From positions 67,516-131,515 of the forward strand of contig CAMCFT010000007.1 in assembly GCA_945874225.1 (NCBI GenBank): a stretch of DNA of 64,000 bases, in the 5' to 3' direction. Positions 62,398 through 64,000 of this stretch are shown here, piece by piece. This DNA is from Flavobacterium psychrophilum (lineage in GTDB: Bacteria; Bacteroidota; Bacteroidia; Flavobacteriales; Flavobacteriaceae). Position numbers and translations under genes: made by a program. A model generated the notes under the pieces. That model saw only the letters and a program-made list of their open reading frames with translations. It ran no database searches and had not been told where the DNA came from. How positions within the stretch are numbered: position 1 is the first letter of the stretch; every line of letters begins with the position of its first letter.

Positions 62398-63690
62398 ATG
62401 AAAAGAGTTAAACTATCAATGTCAGTTATTGTGGGGCTTTTATTAGTCTCTTTACAAGGGTGTACCCACGCCGATGATTATGTTGAACCAATTCCAGAGG
62501 AAGCAACATCAAGTTCTAATGAATTATTAGTGACAAAATTTGCCACAGCTCCAGTTGTTGATGGCAACATTGATGCTATATGGGCAAATGCAAGACCATT
62601 AATAAACTCTTATACTGTTCCTTCAGCAGGAATAAGAACGGTACCATTGAATCCTGATGGATTTTTGAATACAGAACCTTTAGACCTTTTCGAATCTTAT
62701 ATGGGAGAGTCTTATAAATTCTCATTGAAAGGAGCCCATGATGGTACTAATCTTTATCTTTTATTAGAAGTTGAAGATAATAATGATAGCAGAGACAGAG
62801 AATCTTTTTATTTTGATCCAGCAACAAAAACTTGGAAACAAGAGCATAAATATGCTAACAACGATAATGATAAATTTTATGAAGACAAAGTTGGATTTAT
62901 GTTTCCTATTAAAGATGCAACCGGAGCAATTCCTGCGGGATGGAACGAAGGAACTTGTGCTTACACTTGCCATGGAGGTTTAACTGGAGCTGGAGCAGGA
63001 GACAAAGCGACCAGACATTATATGCCAGCAACTGGAAAAGCAGACTTATGGCACTGGAAACGTGACAGAAATGCACTTTCTAATACTGTTGATGACGGTT
63101 ATGTTTATGCTTATAATGATGCCGCAGGAACTCAGGATAAAAGAGGAACAGCCCAAGCACAAGGACGATTAACTGATGCAGGAAAAGGACAATATGATGA
63201 CAAACCAGTATTTACGGATGCGGTTACTGGCAAAAAAGGACCAAAATGGATTAAACCAGGCTTGTCAGGTTATTATTGGGTGACTGATGCTGAGGTAACT
63301 GATTATACTGCAAAATTAGTTACAGGAGTTGCTGTTGATGGAACACTTTCTTATAAAGATGATGCCGCTGGAACTATTAAAACTTTAGATCCAAATGCCG
63401 ATCTTGTTTCTTATGCACAGGGAAAAGGAAATAAACGATTTCCTAGTGTTAAAATCAACGACGGTAGCGGGTTTGTAGGGTACGATTCAAGAAACGATAC
63501 CAAAATAAAAGCCGTTCACACTGGAACAAAATGGGTAATAGAAATTACACGTAAGCTAAAAACCGAAGATACTGCAAATGATGTTGCTTTTGAGATTGGA
63601 AAAGAAATAAAATTTGGTATGGCTTTCTTTAGTAATTCAGCTATTGCTCACGGAACTTTAAATCTTTTGACAATGAAAATTGTTGAATAA
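62398..63690 (+). CDS. lipoprotein with ethylbenzene-dehydrogenase-like haem domain
   Basis: A 430-residue exported lipoprotein (MKRVKLSMSVIVGLLLVSLQGCTH, lipid Cys22). The mature part matches the EB_dh/CBM9-like beta-sandwich: APVVDGNIDAIWANARPL at its start, FSLKGAHDGTNLYLLLEVEDNNDS, GFMFPI, KADLWHWKRDR and WVIEITRKLKTEDT. It holds C187-A-Y-T-C191-H192, a CxxxCH arrangement rather than the usual CxxCH, which may attach haem c or bind haem through the His. Such proteins carry electrons in the periplasm. It is followed after 35 bp by a c-type cytochrome lipoprotein gene, so an electron-transfer role is likely, substrate unknown. Confidence 0.82.
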   Translation: MKRVKLSMSVIVGLLLVSLQGCTHADDYVEPIPEEATSSSNELLVTKFATAPVVDGNIDAIWANARPLINSYTVPSAGIRTVPLNPDGFLNTEPLDLFESYMGESYKFSLKGAHDGTNLYLLLEVEDNNDSRDRESFYFDPATKTWKQEHKYANNDNDKFYEDKVGFMFPIKDATGAIPAGWNEGTCAYTCHGGLTGAGAGDKATRHYMPATGKADLWHWKRDRNALSNTVDDGYVYAYNDAAGTQDKRGTAQAQGRLTDAGKGQYDDKPVFTDAVTGKKGPKWIKPGLSGYYWVTDAEVTDYTAKLVTGVAVDGTLSYKDDAAGTIKTLDPNADLVSYAQGKGNKRFPSVKINDGSGFVGYDSRNDTKIKAVHTGTKWVIEITRKLKTEDTANDVAFEIGKEIKFGMAFFSNSAIAHGTLNLLTMKIVE

Positions 63691-63725
63691 AATTTATAAC
63701 AATTATTCAATTTAAAAATAAAAAG

Positions 63726-64000
63726 ATGAAAAAAATAATTCAATATTTAATGGTGTTTACGGTGAGTATGATGGCAACATCCTGTTACTATGACGAAATG
63801 CCACCAGAAGCTGTTACACCAATTCCAGATGTTGTTTCCTATAAAACAGATATTCAGCCATTATGGGATCAAGATTGTATTAGTTGTCATAAGGCAGGAT
63901 CAATAGCGCCAGATTTAACTGCCGTCAATTCTTATGCTGCATTGACTACAAATAACATCTATGTTGTTCCAGGAAGTTCTGCAACTAGCAAACTACATAA
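63726..64000 (+). CDS. c-type cytochrome lipoprotein, 3' end cut by window edge
   Basis: The first 91 codons of a lipoprotein: MKKIIQYLMVFTVSMMATSCYYDEMPP gives the lipobox with Cys20. The region VSYKTDIQPLWDQDCISCHKAG has a canonical haem-c motif C51-I-S-C54-H55, preceded by the DIQPLWDQDC text typical of periplasmic mono-haem domains. The remainder lies outside the window. It lies 35 bp after the EB_dh-like gene, so the two are cotranscribed. Confidence 0.85.
   Translation, partial: MKKIIQYLMVFTVSMMATSCYYDEMPPEAVTPIPDVVSYKTDIQPLWDQDCISCHKAGSIAPDLTAVNSYAALTTNNIYVVPGSSATSKLH

Overview
The window is AT-rich DNA from a member of the Bacteroidota, most likely a Flavobacterium or close relative. 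The evidence is the gene set: the bacillithiol-linked protein YtxJ, arginine synthesis through acylated intermediates, the VF530 protein, and many short secreted or lipoprotein genes. There are also promoters of the Bacteroidota type (TTTG-N17-20-TAnnTTTG), weak ribosome binding sites, and short hairpin repeats between genes. Most of the content is chromosomal housekeeping; no phage, conjugative element or CRISPR array was seen. The genus is inferred, since no rRNA gene is present.

Layout. 1-5.5 kb (minus strand): a probable metabolic operon (Gfo/Idh/MocA oxidoreductase, 3-hydroxybutyryl-CoA dehydrogenase, DUF1015, YggS) split by a two-gene cassette of an adenine methyltransferase and a putative restriction endonuclease. 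The yggS frame carries three in-frame 15-bp repeats at the window edge. 5.6-21 kb: pcm, a Fic AMPylase with its own HTH, smpB, small outer-membrane proteins, an M1 peptidase, the agmatine-to-putrescine pair aguA-aguB, DUF808, a nitroreductase, clpB and ytxJ. 21.3-33.3 kb (minus): a nearly complete arginine/proline cluster, in transcription order GNAT acyltransferase, argG, lipoprotein, argC, argD, proA, proB, GxxExxY protein, argF', argB, argE, argH. Together these make arginine from glutamate through N-acyl intermediates, and also proline precursors. Many gaps in the cluster hold hairpin repeats. 33.6-39 kb: lipoprotein, fumarylacetoacetase, glyA, guaC. 39.5-43.9 kb: a fermentation operon, pyruvate formate-lyase (pflB), its activase (pflA) and an OFA-type transporter probably for formate. 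43.9-51.2 kb (minus): an EF-G-like GTPase, a pentapeptide protein, tRNA-Arg(ACG), a 46-residue gene, a BlaI/M56 sensor pair with a readable operator-promoter, and an MFS exporter. 51.4-56.9 kb (plus): DUF1684, TatD, tcdA, a UbiA-type prenyltransferase, maf, a small MscS channel, one pseudogene and a secreted Tyr/Asn-rich protein. 57.3-62 kb: a secreted PIG-L deacetylase, a 35-residue membrane peptide and a sodium:solute symporter. 62.4-64 kb: a lipoprotein with an ethylbenzene-dehydrogenase-like haem domain and the start of a c-type cytochrome lipoprotein, behind a TGAT-N4-ATCA palindrome.

The most unusual signals lie between genes. There is a 214-bp element (56966-57179) with perfect 14-bp terminal inverted repeats and a perfect 9-bp target duplication, and an older inverted copy at 7605-7816. 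A family of degenerate repeats with a small central hairpin brackets the GxxExxY nuclease-like gene inside the arginine cluster. Several repeats have become part of genes (yggS, argB) or sit against a start codon (tcdA).
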